Assembly: GCF_038006205.1 (NCBI RefSeq)
Contig: NZ_JBBOUU010000001.1
Location: 994,001-1,058,000, forward strand
Reading direction: 5' to 3'
Length of the DNA: 64,000 nt
From: Solibacillus sp. FSL R7-0668
GTDB lineage: Bacteria > Bacillota > Bacilli > Bacillales_A > Planococcaceae
The notes below the pieces were generated by a model that was not told the origin of the DNA, ran no database searches, and saw only the letters and a list, made by a program, of their open reading frames with translations. Positions 19,636 through 28,871 of the stretch are shown here, piece after piece. A program made the position numbers and the translations under genes. How positions within the stretch are numbered: the stretch's first letter is position 1; each line of letters starts with the position of its first letter.

Positions 19636-19640
19636 TTGCG

Positions 19641-19677
19641 AAAAGTCCTTAAAGACTGTTATACTTTAAGGGCTTTT
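19641..19677 (+). terminator. Terminator-like hairpin after trmFO
   Basis: A 14-bp stem AAAAGTCCTTAAAG / CTTTAAGGGCTTTT (one G-U pair), 9-nt loop. The T run is short (four), so termination may be partial. Confidence 0.75.
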
Positions 19678-19799
19678 ATGTTGTAGTCAATTATTTTTTT
19701 ACACTAATACTACTGAAAAGTTAGCAGTAAATCGTAAAAAAGGAATTAATTACGTGGTAAATGATGTTAAAAGTTGCTTTTTAAAACAATGAACCACTC

Positions 19800-19814
19800 A
19801 ATTTTCGGAAAGTT
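19800..19814 (+). promoter_or_regulatory. Candidate CodY-binding site
   Basis: AATTTTCGGAAAGTT matches the published CodY consensus AATTTTCWGAAAATT at 13 of 15 positions. It is centred ~40 bp upstream of the candidate -35 of the operon that ends in codY, so it may mediate autoregulation (inference). Confidence 0.6.
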
Positions 19815-19847
19815 ACAAGAAATCCGAATAAGTTAAGGAAAAACAGC

Positions 19848-19874
19848 TTGAAATCTTAGCTCGATAAGTATAGT
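19848..19874 (+). promoter_or_regulatory. Candidate promoter of xerC-hslVU-codY
   Basis: TTGAAA (19848-19853) and TATAGT (19869-19874), with a short 15-nt spacer. Both hexamers are good but the spacing is suboptimal, which may mean an activator or weak basal expression. Confidence 0.45.
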
Positions 19875-19895
19875 GTCAGTATGTGTGTTTTTAAA

Positions 19896-19918
19896 ATGTG
19901 ATTCGAATTAAATCACAT
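19896..19918 (+). repeat. 8-bp inverted repeat in the xerC leader
   Basis: ATGTGATT (19896-19903) and AATCACAT (19911-19918), perfect arms with a 7-nt spacer, ~22 bp after the candidate -10. It could be an operator or a leader hairpin; it is not a canonical terminator (no adjacent T run). Confidence 0.55.
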
Positions 19919-19956
19919 GAGTCAATTTTTCTTCTGTAATAAGGGGGGCATGTACA

Positions 19957-20853
19957 ATGAATATTCAAATGGAAGAAGCGCTCGAACAATTTATTCGCTA
20001 TGTACAATTGGAAAAAAACTTTTCGCAACATACTGTACGCGAATATCAGTCCGATCTTGAAAACTTCTTTACATTTTTACAATCAGAAGGCATTGCTGAC
20101 ATTGCAGAAGTTGATTATATTCATGCAAGACTTTATGTTACGAAACTTTATGATGAACAAAAAGCGAGAACTTCGATTTCTAGGAAAATTTCATCTATCC
20201 GTTCTTTTTTTCGCTTTTTAAATCGAGAACAGCATATCGATGATGCTCCGTTTCGTTCACTTTATCATCCGAAAAAGGAAGAACGATTACCGAGCTTTTT
20301 TTATGAGGAAGAATTAGCCCAGCTATTCGAGAAAAATCAAGGAGACGAGCCGAAGCAAATTCGTAATATCGCCCTTTTGGAGCTACTTTATGCAACGGGG
20401 ATGCGTGTTAGTGAATGCGTAGGTTTGGAGCTTTCCGATATTGATTTTCACTATAGCATTGTTCGTGTAATGGGAAAGGGGCGTAAAGAGCGTATTATTC
20501 CGTTTGGGCAATTTGCGCATGACGCACTGACACGTTATTTACACGTTCGCTCTACATTAATGAAAACGAATACGCACCAAAAAGTGTTTGTGAATTTGCG
20601 AGGTGGCGAACTTACTGCACGCGGTGTACGTTATATATTAAGCGAGATGATTGAACATGCGAGTATGCATACTAAAATTTATCCTCATATGTTACGACAT
20701 ACATTCGCAACTCATTTATTAAATAATGGGGCAGATATGCGTACCGTTCAAGAATTACTTGGGCATGCGAACTTATCTTCTACTCAAATTTATACTCATG
20801 TAACAAAGGAAGCTCTTCGAAAGACATATATGAATAGTCATCCAAGGGCATAA
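19957..20853 (+). CDS. xerC: Tyrosine recombinase XerC (CodV)
   Basis: Site-specific recombinase that resolves chromosome dimers at dif with XerD (RipX). N-terminal SAM-like DNA-binding domain (1-100), catalytic domain with Arg in ATGMRVSECVGLELSDID, the HxxR box HMLRHTFATHLL, LGHANLSSTQ and the nucleophile Tyr in IYTHVTKEALR. 298 aa. The start ATG has AAGGGGGG 8-9 nt upstream. First gene of the codV-clpQ-clpY-codY operon, as in B. subtilis; it is chromosomal, not a mobile-element integrase. Confidence 0.95.
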   Translation: MNIQMEEALEQFIRYVQLEKNFSQHTVREYQSDLENFFTFLQSEGIADIAEVDYIHARLYVTKLYDEQKARTSISRKISSIRSFFRFLNREQHIDDAPFRSLYHPKKEERLPSFFYEEELAQLFEKNQGDEPKQIRNIALLELLYATGMRVSECVGLELSDIDFHYSIVRVMGKGRKERIIPFGQFAHDALTRYLHVRSTLMKTNTHQKVFVNLRGGELTARGVRYILSEMIEHASMHTKIYPHMLRHTFATHLLNNGADMRTVQELLGHANLSSTQIYTHVTKEALRKTYMNSHPRA

Positions 20854-20870
20854 GTTAAGGAGGGAATCGG

Positions 20871-21413
20871 ATGGGACAAATTCATGCAACCACGATTTTT
20901 GCTATTCATCACAATGGTGAATGTGCGATGGCAGGCGATGGTCAAGTAACATTAGGTAATCAAGTTGTGATGAAGCATACGGCGAGAAAGGTCAGACGTC
21001 TGTTTAATGGCAAAGTACTTGCAGGCTTTGCTGGTTCTGTGGCAGATGCTTTTACCTTATTTGAAATGTTTGAAGCAAAATTAAATGAATATAATGGGAA
21101 CTTACAGCGCGCAGCTGTTGAGGTAGCAAAGCAATGGAGAGGCGATAAAATGCTACGCCAGTTAGAAGCGATGTTGTTAGTGATGGATAAAACAACATTA
21201 TTATTAGTTTCAGGAACAGGTGAAGTTATCGAGCCGGATGATGGAATTTTAGCGATTGGTTCTGGCGGCAATTATGCATTGTCAGCTGGACGTGCGTTAA
21301 AAATACATGCCGGAGATCATTTATCTGCTAAAGAAATTGCACAAGCAGCTTTAACAACAGCGGCGGATATTTGTGTGTTTACGAATCATAATATTATCTT
21401 GGAGGTATTATAA
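20871..21413 (+). CDS. hslV: ATP-dependent protease proteolytic subunit HslV (ClpQ)
   Basis: N-terminal-nucleophile peptidase forming a double hexamer gated by Hsl[21 protein letters not shown] has a short N-terminal extension before [18 protein letters not shown] and the Gly-rich [11 protein letters not shown] are family blocks. 180 aa. In B. subtilis ClpQ the exposed nucleophile is reported to be Ser2; here residue 2 is Gly, so Thr7 or processing is the likely solution. The RBS is AAGGAGGG; it overlaps hslU by one base. Confidence 0.96.
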   Translation: MGQIHATTIFAIHHNGECAMAGDGQVTLGNQVVMKHTARKVRRLFNGKVLAGFAGSVADAFTLFEMFEAKLNEYNGNLQRAAVEVAKQWRGDKMLRQLEAMLLVMDKTTLLLVSGTGEVIEPDDGILAIGSGGNYALSAGRALKIHAGDHLSAKEIAQAALTTAADICVFTNHNIILEVL

Positions 21414-22798
21414 TGACGACGAATTTAACACCAAGACAAATTACCGAGCATTTAAACCGTCATATTGTCGGACAAGAAACGGCGAAACGTGCTGTAGCCA
21501 TTGCGCTACGTAATCGCTATCGCCGCTCGTTATTAAGCGAAGAGCTAAAAGGTGAAGTCATTCCGAAAAATATTTTAATGATTGGACCGACAGGCGTTGG
21601 GAAAACTGAAATTGCGCGCCGTATTGCTAAGCTAACAAATGCACCATTCATTAAGGTAGAGGCGACAAAATTTACAGAAGTGGGCTATGTAGGGCGCGAT
21701 GTTGAATCGATGGTTCGTGATTTAGTGGAAGCGGCACGTCGACTTGTAAAAGAAGAAATGACTGTCGCAGTACAAGAACAGGCTGAGCATAATGCCAAGG
21801 AAGTGCTAGTAAAATTGCTAGTGCCTTCGAAAATCAAAGAAACGCTTACTCAAAATCCATTTGAAATGTTATTTGGGCAAAAGGGGCAGCAACAAGAACA
21901 AGTACAGCAAGATGAACCTGAAATTCGTACACGCCGAGCTCAAATTGCGCAAGACCTACAAGCTGGAAAGTTAGAAGAGCAATGGGTAACAATTGAAGTG
22001 ACAGAAAATGCACCATCGCTATTTGATGCAATGCCTGGTATGAATATGGACGGGGCAAATGGTATGCAAGACATGTTATCGAATTTGATGCCGAAAAAAA
22101 CAAAGAAACGAAAAGTACAAGTAAAAGATGCACGTCGTATTTTAACGCAAGAAGAGGCCAATAAGCTAATTGATACAGATGCCCTTTCAAGTGAAGCCAT
22201 CCATCGTGCAGAACAGACGGGGATTATTTTTATTGATGAAATCGATAAAATTGCAAGTAAAGGCTCCTCCTCTGCGGAAGTATCTCGTGAGGGTGTACAA
22301 CGTGATATTTTACCAATCGTTGAAGGCTCTACGGTAACGACAAAATATGGACCGGTGAGGACGGATTATATGTTATTCATCGCAGCGGGTGCTTTCCATA
22401 TGTCGAAGCCAAGTGATTTAATACCAGAATTGCAGGGGCGCTTTCCGATTCGTGTCGAATTAGAAAAATTAACGAAGGCGGATTTTGTTCGTATTTTACA
22501 AGAGCCCGACCAATCGTTAATTCTTCAATATAAAGCATTATTAGATACAGAAGGTGTAACGATCGACTTTACGGAAGGGGCTATTGAGCGCATTGCAGAA
22601 ATTGCCACAGAAGTAAACCAAGAAACAGATAACATTGGTGCACGTCGTTTACATACGATTTTAGAACGCCTTTTAGAAGAATTATCCTACGAGGCTTCAG
22701 AAATTGCACCAGCACATATCGAAATTACACCAAGCTATGTCGATCAAAAATTGTCGAATATCGTAAAAAACAAAGATTTGTCTCAATTTATCCTATAA
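21413..22798 (+). CDS. hslU: ATP-dependent protease ATPase subunit HslU (ClpY)
   Basis: AAA+ unfoldase that feeds HslV. Walker [18 protein letters not shown] (~60), [20 protein letters not shown] pore-loop region, inserted I domain (~130-245), Walker [13 protein letters not shown] and arginine-finger segment [12 protein letters not shown]. 461 aa, normal. It starts at TAATG overlapping the hslV stop. Confidence 0.97.
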   Translation: MTTNLTPRQITEHLNRHIVGQETAKRAVAIALRNRYRRSLLSEELKGEVIPKNILMIGPTGVGKTEIARRIAKLTNAPFIKVEATKFTEVGYVGRDVESMVRDLVEAARRLVKEEMTVAVQEQAEHNAKEVLVKLLVPSKIKETLTQNPFEMLFGQKGQQQEQVQQDEPEIRTRRAQIAQDLQAGKLEEQWVTIEVTENAPSLFDAMPGMNMDGANGMQDMLSNLMPKKTKKRKVQVKDARRILTQEEANKLIDTDALSSEAIHRAEQTGIIFIDEIDKIASKGSSSAEVSREGVQRDILPIVEGSTVTTKYGPVRTDYMLFIAAGAFHMSKPSDLIPELQGRFPIRVELEKLTKADFVRILQEPDQSLILQYKALLDTEGVTIDFTEGAIERIAEIATEVNQETDNIGARRLHTILERLLEELSYEASEIAPAHIEITPSYVDQKLSNIVKNKDLSQFIL

Positions 22799-22883
22799 TG
22801 TAAGTTGAAATAGTATCTTTAAATTGTAAAAACCTTTAGAATATTAAGTGAATTAATTAGTCCTGTGGGAGGAAATATAAAAA

Positions 22884-23663
22884 ATGAATTTATTAGCAAA
22901 GACGCGAAAAATCAATGCTATGTTACAAGCATCAGCTGGTAAGCCAGTTAACTTTAAAGAGATGGCACAAACGTTGGGAGATATTATCGAAAGTAATGTT
23001 TTCATCGTAAGTCGAAAAGGGAAATTATTAGGTATTTCAATTCATCAACAAATTGAAAATGATCGTATTAAAAAAATGTTTGAAGAACGCCAATTCCCAG
23101 AAGAATATACGCAAAACTTATTCAACATTACGGAAACTTCTTCAAACTTAGGTATTAACAACGAACATACAGCATTTCCTATTGAAAACAAAGACCTATT
23201 TGAAAAAGGGTTAACAACAATCGTGCCAATCATTGGTGGTGGTGATCGTTTAGGCACATTAATATTAGCTCGAATTAGCGATCAATTTGAAGATGATGAT
23301 TTAATTTTAGCTGAATATGGTGCAACGGTTGTAGGTATGGAGATTTTACGTGAAAAATCAGAAGAAATTGAAGAGGAAGCACGTTCAAAAGCTGTTGTAC
23401 AAATGGCGATTAACTCATTATCATACTCAGAATTAGAAGCAATTGAGCATATTTTTGAAGAGCTAGATGGTCATGAAGGCTTATTAGTAGCGTCTAAAAT
23501 TGCTGACCGCGTAGGGATTACTCGTTCAGTAATCGTAAACGCATTACGCAAATTGGAATCTGCGGGTGTTATTGAGTCTCGTTCATTAGGTATGAAAGGT
23601 ACTTATATTAAAGTATTAAATGATAAGTTCTTAACTGCCTTAGCTGAAATCAAAATGAAATAA
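22884..23663 (+). CDS. codY: GTP/branched-chain amino acid-sensing global regulator CodY
   Basis: Pleiotropic repressor/activator of nitrogen, amino acid and motility genes, active with GTP and Ile/Leu/Val. N-terminal GAF domain (1-155) with the family start [15 protein letters not shown]; linker helix; C-terminal winged HTH with [19 protein letters not shown] (about 205-225). 259 aa as in B. subtilis. It sits 85 nt after hslU and immediately before the fla/che operon, a known CodY target in B. subtilis. Confidence 0.98.
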   Translation: MNLLAKTRKINAMLQASAGKPVNFKEMAQTLGDIIESNVFIVSRKGKLLGISIHQQIENDRIKKMFEERQFPEEYTQNLFNITETSSNLGINNEHTAFPIENKDLFEKGLTTIVPIIGGGDRLGTLILARISDQFEDDDLILAEYGATVVGMEILREKSEEIEEEARSKAVVQMAINSLSYSELEAIEHIFEELDGHEGLLVASKIADRVGITRSVIVNALRKLESAGVIESRSLGMKGTYIKVLNDKFLTALAEIKMK

Positions 23664-23671
23664 TAAAAGGA

Positions 23672-23708
23672 AAGCGATAAAGCCATAGTGCTTTATCGCT
23701 TTTTTTTC
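23672..23708 (+). terminator. Terminator after codY
   Basis: Perfect stem AAGCGATAAAGC (23672-23683) / GCTTTATCGCTT (23690-23701), 6-nt loop, eight T. It insulates fla/che from the codY transcript. Confidence 0.93.
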
Positions 23709-24223
23709 TGGAAATAAGGATTCGCTGCATGGGAAATGGTAAAAATTCAATAAATGTATAAAATTTCTAAAAATATAATCAGAATGGTTTAATTTAGCGT
23801 GATCAAATAAATAATAGTTTAGGCGATTTCCTTTATTGAATATGGGACAAATGTTTTGTTACAAAATTATGAACATCACCCCTAGATTCCTATTTAATGC
23901 TATTATAAATTAAGGAAATGATTAGCATTAACCGTTTTATATGGGTATATTTAACAAGGTTAAGACCTTGTTATCAATCGTATTTATAGTAAAATTCTAT
24001 TATTTTATGGAATTCCCTTCTGAAATTTTAGGTAGAAAAGGATAAAATCATGGAGAACGATGTCACTATTTGTAAATTGTAGGTAGTGAGTTGTCGAAAA
24101 ATGGTTCGTTAAGACTATAAAAAAGTGCCAAAAGTCAATAGACACTCGAAAATAATATAATTACAATTAAAGTATTAGGTTTGTCGTGACTGAAGATTGG
24201 TAAAAGTGAATGAGGTGAAAAAT
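23709..24223 (+). other. Long fla/che upstream region
   Basis: About 515 bp without a credible gene, ~70% AT. Several isolated -10-like words (TATAAT 23774, TATAAA 23904 and 24116, TATAAT 24156) lack good -35 partners. A sigma-D-like element (TAAA 24043, 15 nt, GTCACTAT 24062; 5/8 to GCCGATAT) and a weak CodY-like site (24014, 10/15) are present. The clearest structure is the 9-bp hairpin at 23952. Length and content suggest several regulators act here. Confidence 0.6.
23952..23973 (+). repeat. Perfect 9-bp hairpin upstream of flgB
   Basis: TAACAAGGT, 4-nt loop TAAG, ACCTTGTTA. No T run follows, so it is more likely an operator or RNA structure than a terminator. Confidence 0.6.
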
Positions 24224-24616
24224 TTGAATTTATTTGGTGGTACGATTAGCAAATTAGAAAATGGACTTTCATATGCTACGCTAAAAAATAAAGCGATAAC
24301 ACAAAATATAGCGAATGTTGACACGCCGAACTACAAAACAAAAGAAGTAAGCTTTAAAGATGTTTTTAGTGATGCGAAAAAATCTTCTATTTCTGCCTAT
24401 CGCACGGATGCGAGACATTATGATTTTTCAATTGAAATAGGATCAAGTGGTGTGTATTCAAACGAAAATTTTCGAACAAGACCAAATGGCAATGCGGTAA
24501 ATATGGATGCAGAACAAGCGAAGTTAGCAGAAAATACAATTTACTATAATGCATTGATTGACCGGATTAGTAGTAAATTCTCAACATTAAATACGGTAGT
24601 AAAGGGAGGTAAATAA
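24224..24616 (+). CDS. flgB: Flagellar basal-body rod protein FlgB
   Basis: Proximal rod subunit, exported by the flagellar type III system. The TTG at 24224 is chosen: GAGGTGA is just upstream and the product begins MNLFGGTISKLENGL, matching FlgB; the in-frame extension to 24197 lacks an SD. The N-terminal rod motif is ITQNIANVDTPNYKTKEVSF; the C-terminal heptad-like helix ends with LIDRISSKFSTLNTVVKGG. 130 aa. First gene of the fla/che operon. Confidence 0.94.
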   Translation: MNLFGGTISKLENGLSYATLKNKAITQNIANVDTPNYKTKEVSFKDVFSDAKKSSISAYRTDARHYDFSIEIGSSGVYSNENFRTRPNGNAVNMDAEQAKLAENTIYYNALIDRISSKFSTLNTVVKGGK

Positions 24617-24618
24617 TT

Positions 24619-25083
24619 ATGTCGATTTTTCATAGTATGAATACAACTGCTTCGGCGTTAACTTCACAACGTCTAAGAATGGATGTAATATCTTCTAATA
24701 TTGCCAATGTTGATACAACACGAGCAAAGCAAGTAAATGGTGAGTGGGAACCATACCGCAAAAAGTCTATTACATTGAAAGAAAATGAAGGGCAATTCTC
24801 AAACTTTCTGAATATGGCAATGGGCAAAACAGTAAAAGCGGGTGTAGGAAACGGCGTGAAAGTAACTTCTATTAAAGAAGATACAGAAACACCGTTTAAA
24901 CTCGTTTTTGACCCAACACATCCAGATGCCAATGAAGAGGGTTATGTACAAATGTCGAATGTTGACTTATTAAAGGAAATGGTAGATTTAATTTCAGCTT
25001 CACGATCATATGAAGCCAATATTACAGCGTTTAATGCCAATAAAAGCATGCTAACAAAGGCACTTGAAATAGGGAAAGGATGA
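24619..25083 (+). CDS. flgC: Flagellar basal-body rod protein FlgC
   Basis: Proximal rod subunit. The N terminus has the rod/hook signature LRMDVISSNIANVDTTRA; the C terminus has YVQMSNVDLLKEMVDLISAS and RSYEANITAFNANKSM, which pair with the N-terminal helix in the assembled rod. 154 aa. It is 2 nt after flgB with GGGAGGT as SD. Confidence 0.97.
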   Translation: MSIFHSMNTTASALTSQRLRMDVISSNIANVDTTRAKQVNGEWEPYRKKSITLKENEGQFSNFLNMAMGKTVKAGVGNGVKVTSIKEDTETPFKLVFDPTHPDANEEGYVQMSNVDLLKEMVDLISASRSYEANITAFNANKSMLTKALEIGKG

Positions 25084-25090
25084 TAACTAA

Positions 25091-25399
25091 ATGGCGATAA
25101 ATCCAGTTTCATTCATGTCTCCTGCACAATCTGTGAATGAAGTAAACCAAGGTAATCAAGTTACATCTGCAAATGCACAACAACAGTTTGCAGACTCTTT
25201 AAAAGAAGCGATTGCTAGTGTAAATGAGCACCAAAAAACATCAGATATGATGACACAAAAATTAATAAGTGGTGGAGATGTTGATTTATTTGAAGTAATG
25301 GTTGCTGCTCAGAAGGCAAGTGTTACTTTAAACACAACAATTGAAATTCGTAATAAAGCTGTAGAAGCTTATCAAGAAATTATGCGTATGAGTGTATAA
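25091..25399 (+). CDS. fliE: Flagellar hook-basal body complex protein FliE
   Basis: Joins the MS ring to the rod. 102 aa; after a variable Asn/Gln-rich start the family core FADSLKEAIASVNEHQ, MTQKLISGGDVDLFEVMVAAQKASV and the ending EIRNKAVEAYQEIMRMSV are clear. 7 nt after flgC. Confidence 0.95.
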   Translation: MAINPVSFMSPAQSVNEVNQGNQVTSANAQQQFADSLKEAIASVNEHQKTSDMMTQKLISGGDVDLFEVMVAAQKASVTLNTTIEIRNKAVEAYQEIMRMSV

Positions 25400-25457
25400 T
25401 ATTTTTGTTTAACGAATAATTACTTGTTGGGCATTCACTATAACCGGAGGATTCATA

Positions 25458-27047
25458 ATGAATGAACGATTTACAAAAATTAAAAGCGACTCCACTAACT
25501 TTTGGCAGAGTCGAACGAAAAACCAAAAAGGTGCAATGATTGGCGTTGCTGCAGCAATTCTTGCACTTGCAGCAGCTATTACATATTTTTCAACGCGCAC
25601 TACAATGGTGCAACTTTTCCCGGAAATGTCTCAATCAGAGGTAGGGAGCATAACAGAAGTACTTACTGCTCAAGGGGTTAAGTACGAGGTAACAAATGGT
25701 GGAACAACAATCTTAGTTCCAGAAAAACAAGTGCAAGACTTACAAGTATCGCTTGCTTCTCAAGGGTATCCTGATTCAGGTGAAATCGATACGTCCTTCT
25801 TTACAGCCAATGCGGGATTTGGTATGACAGATAACGAATTTAACGTGATTAAAAAAGCGGCAATCGAAACGGATTTGGCAAACCTATTACGTAAATTCGA
25901 AGGGGTAAAGGATGCAAAACCGATTATCACCCTACCAAATGAAGGCGTATTTTTAAAGGATGAACAAGCTGAATCAACAGCGGCGATTGTTTTAACGACA
26001 AAGCCAGGACATAAATTTTCAGATGATCAAATTAAAGGGCTCTTTAATTTAGTTGCAATGAGTATTCCGAACCTATCAAAGGAGAATATTCAAATCTCGA
26101 ACCAATACGGTGATTACTATGATTTAGAATCTGCTGAAAATGGCGGGAATGGTATTAATACGGTAGAAGGTCAAATGGATGTTAAGAAAACAATCGAACG
26201 TGATCTTCAACGCCAAGTGCAACAAATGCTCGGCACATTAATTGGTCAAGACAAAGTAGTAGTAAATGTTTCGGCTGATATTGACTTTAAAAAGGAAAAT
26301 CGCGAAGAAAACTTGGTGAAGCCTGTAGATGAAGAAAACATGACCGGTATTGAAATTAGCGCACAGCGTATTACAGAGACGTATGCAGGTGGTACTCCAG
26401 CAGAAGGCTCTCCAGAAGCTGAAAACGCAACAGATAATTTCGTCGACTATGTAGAGGGTACAACGGGTAATGGCGATTATGAGCGTGTAGAAGAAACAAT
26501 CAACAATGATGTCAATCGCATTCGACGTGAAATTCAAGAAAGTCCATACAAAATTCGTAATTTAGGGATTCAAGTCATGGTTGAACCACCAGGCACAGTA
26601 GAAGAGTTTGATGCAGGGATTCGTACAGATATCGAACAAATTTTATCAACAATTGTGCGTACATCAATCGATCAAGATGCTGCTGGTGATTTAACAGATG
26701 AAGAGATTGCAAATCGCATCGTTGTATCGGCGCAGCAATTCCAAGGTAATGATGCAGCAAATGATGACGTTCAATCCGTAATTCCTTGGTGGGTATGGGT
26801 TATTGGCGGTATTTTACTAGTAGCGATTGTCTTATTAGTGCTATATGTATTACGTGCACGTAAACGTAAGCAAGAAGAAGCAGAATTAGAAATTATTGAA
26901 CAACAACAGCAATTAATTGACGTTGAAGATATTTCAGAAGAAAAAGAAACGGAAGCGACTGTACGCCGCAAGCAATTGGAAAAAATGGCGAAAGAAAAGC
27001 CAGAAGACTTTGCGAAGCTATTGCGTAGTTGGATTGCTGAAGAATAG
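25458..27047 (+). CDS. fliF: Flagellar MS-ring protein FliF
   Basis: Forms the membrane MS ring and the base for FliG. Two membrane segments, ~24-44 (MIGVAAAILALAAAITYFS) and ~442-463 (VWVIGGILLVAIVLLVLYVL), flank the periplasmic ring-building motifs (LASQGYPDSGEIDTSFF near 95; the D2-D3 region). The C-terminal cytoplasmic tail carries the FliG-binding segment MAKEKPEDFAKLLRSWIAEE. 529 aa. The RBS is GGAGG. Confidence 0.97.
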   Translation: MNERFTKIKSDSTNFWQSRTKNQKGAMIGVAAAILALAAAITYFSTRTTMVQLFPEMSQSEVGSITEVLTAQGVKYEVTNGGTTILVPEKQVQDLQVSLASQGYPDSGEIDTSFFTANAGFGMTDNEFNVIKKAAIETDLANLLRKFEGVKDAKPIITLPNEGVFLKDEQAESTAAIVLTTKPGHKFSDDQIKGLFNLVAMSIPNLSKENIQISNQYGDYYDLESAENGGNGINTVEGQMDVKKTIERDLQRQVQQMLGTLIGQDKVVVNVSADIDFKKENREENLVKPVDEENMTGIEISAQRITETYAGGTPAEGSPEAENATDNFVDYVEGTTGNGDYERVEETINNDVNRIRREIQESPYKIRNLGIQVMVEPPGTVEEFDAGIRTDIEQILSTIVRTSIDQDAAGDLTDEEIANRIVVSAQQFQGNDAANDDVQSVIPWWVWVIGGILLVAIVLLVLYVLRARKRKQEEAELEIIEQQQQLIDVEDISEEKETEATVRRKQLEKMAKEKPEDFAKLLRSWIAEE

Positions 27048-27062
27048 TAGGAGGTTCGGTTC

Positions 27063-28076
27063 TTGTCCAAGAAAGATAAAGATTTATCAGGAAAGCAAAA
27101 GGCTGCTTTACTGCTAATTTCTCTAGGGCCAGAAGTTTCGGCTTCTGTTTATAAGCATTTAAGTGAAGAAGAAATTGAACGTCTAACACTTGAAATTTCG
27201 AGTGTAAAGAAAGTGGAATCTTCGGTGAAAGAAGATATCATCGAAGAATTCCACCAAATTGCTTTAGCGCAAGACTATATCACGCAAGGTGGTATTGGGT
27301 ATGCGAAAACCGTGCTAGAAAAAGCATTAGGTGCCGAACAAGCGCAAGCAATTTTAAATCGTTTAACATCTTCTTTACAGGTGCGTCCATTTGATTTTGC
27401 ACGTAAAGCAGATCCAGCACAAATTTTCAACTTTATTCAAAACGAACATCCGCAAACGATTGCACTTATTCTATCTTATTTAGATCCAGGGCAAGCGGGG
27501 GTTATTCTTTCATCATTACCACAAGAAGTACAGGCGGATATCGCTAAACGTATCGCCATTATGGAATCAACATCACCAGAAGTTATTAGTGAAATTGAAT
27601 CTGTACTAGAACGAAAATTATCATCTACTGTTACGCAGGATTACACAGAAACAGGTGGCGTAGATGCAGTGGTGGAAGTATTAAACGGTGTAGATCGTCA
27701 AACAGAAAAAACGATTCTCGATGCACTCGAAATTCAAGATCCAGAGCTTGCAGAAGAAATCAAAAAACGTATGTTTGTATTCGAAGACATTGTTACACTG
27801 GACAATCGTTCAATTCAACGTGTTATTCGCGATTGCGAAAACGAAGACTTATTACTATCAATGAAGGTTTCTTCAGACGAAGTAAAAGATATTATTTTCC
27901 GCAATATGTCACAACGTATGGCTGAAACATTCCGTGAAGAAATGGAAATCATGGGGCCTGTTCGATTACGTGATGTTGAAGAAGCACAGTCTCGCATTGT
28001 AGCGGTTATCCGTCGATTAGAAGATGCGGGTGAAATCATTATCGCACGTGGTGGAGGAGATGACGTCATTGTCTAG
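27063..28076 (+). CDS. fliG: Flagellar motor switch protein FliG
   Basis: C-ring subunit touching the stator; sets rotation direction. TTG start at 27063 with GGAGGTTC upstream; the product MSKKDKDLSGKQKAALLLIS aligns with B. subtilis FliG. Middle domain EHPQTIALILSYLDP (EHPQ motif) and the C-terminal torque helix MFVFEDIVTLDNRSIQRVIR with charged residues are intact. 337 aa. Confidence 0.98.
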   Translation: MSKKDKDLSGKQKAALLLISLGPEVSASVYKHLSEEEIERLTLEISSVKKVESSVKEDIIEEFHQIALAQDYITQGGIGYAKTVLEKALGAEQAQAILNRLTSSLQVRPFDFARKADPAQIFNFIQNEHPQTIALILSYLDPGQAGVILSSLPQEVQADIAKRIAIMESTSPEVISEIESVLERKLSSTVTQDYTETGGVDAVVEVLNGVDRQTEKTILDALEIQDPELAEEIKKRMFVFEDIVTLDNRSIQRVIRDCENEDLLLSMKVSSDEVKDIIFRNMSQRMAETFREEMEIMGPVRLRDVEEAQSRIVAVIRRLEDAGEIIIARGGGDDVIV

Positions 28077-28866
28077 AATCATCCGTTCAACGAATGCACA
28101 ACCAACTGAAGAGACATCTATTGTTGAAATTAAGCTTCATAGTTTCTTTGAGCCAATCCATTATGCAGAACCGGCAGAAGAGCTTGTAGACGATACTCCG
28201 CAGTTGACGTTAGAGGAGATTCAACAAGAGCACCAAATGATGTTGCAGCAGGCTAATGATGAAATTGAACAGCAAAAGCAACAATTTGAACAATTTCGTA
28301 ATGAGCAATTGGAAGTATTAGAGGCATTAAAGCAAACATGGGAAGAGGAAAAAATCATACTTCAACAAGAAGCCTATGATGGAGGATTTGCCCAAGGATA
28401 TGAAGACGGTGTACAGAAAGCAAATGCAAATATGCAACAGGATATCCAAGCTGCAAATGACACGATGCTGAATGCACAAAAAAATGCAGCTGCCTATATT
28501 GAAGCACAAGAATCTGTATTATTGGAACTGGCACTAACATCAGCGGAGCGTATATTAAATACGAAATTAGAGCGAGACGATGAAGCCTTTGTTGCCATCA
28601 TAGAACGTGCATTAAAAGAAGCACGAGAGATGAAGGAAATAAAAGTTTATGTTTCGCCAAAATACCACAAAATTCTAACGGCACATCAAGCAGAATTAGC
28701 TGAAATATTCCCGCCAAATGTGCAGTTTTTAATCTTTGTTAACGAGGATTTACAAGCAACGGAAAGCTATATCGAAACGAATCATGGACGAATTGTTGTA
28801 TCCGTAGACGAGCAATTACAGGAGCTACGAAGACAATTATATGAATTAATTGAAAGTAAGGAATGA
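28069..28866 (+). CDS. fliH: Flagellar assembly protein FliH
   Basis: Negative regulator/stator of the FliI ATPase. TTG 28069 is preferred: GGAGGAG ends 9 nt before it, whereas the ATG at 28060 abuts the SD. It therefore overlaps fliG by 8 nt. The N-terminal half is a Gln/Glu-rich coiled coil (~45-130) with a GGFAQGYEDG glycine motif; the C-terminal half resembles the V-ATPase E subunit (LALTSAERILNTKLERDDEA). 265 aa. Start call is moderately certain. Confidence 0.93.
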   Translation: MSRIIRSTNAQPTEETSIVEIKLHSFFEPIHYAEPAEELVDDTPQLTLEEIQQEHQMMLQQANDEIEQQKQQFEQFRNEQLEVLEALKQTWEEEKIILQQEAYDGGFAQGYEDGVQKANANMQQDIQAANDTMLNAQKNAAAYIEAQESVLLELALTSAERILNTKLERDDEAFVAIIERALKEAREMKEIKVYVSPKYHKILTAHQAELAEIFPPNVQFLIFVNEDLQATESYIETNHGRIVVSVDEQLQELRRQLYELIESKE

Positions 28867-28871
28867 TACGG

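Larger units (their letters stand above)
19636..19956 (+). other. Intergenic control region upstream of xerC-hslVU-codY
   Basis: 321 bp without a gene. It holds the trmFO terminator (19641-19677), an AT-rich stretch, a CodY-box match (19800), a candidate promoter (19848-19874), an 8-bp inverted repeat in the presumed 5' leader (19896-19918) and the xerC SD AAGGGGGG. No small ORF with an SD was found here. Confidence 0.7.

Noticed and set aside
19957-20853. Tyrosine recombinase as sign of a mobile element
   Set aside because: It is XerC/CodV in the conserved codV-clpQY-codY operon, with no att repeats or cargo nearby.
24014-24028. CodY-box-like sequence upstream of flgB
   Set aside because: 10/15 matches; suggestive given CodY control of fla/che in B. 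subtilis, but too weak to annotate as a site.
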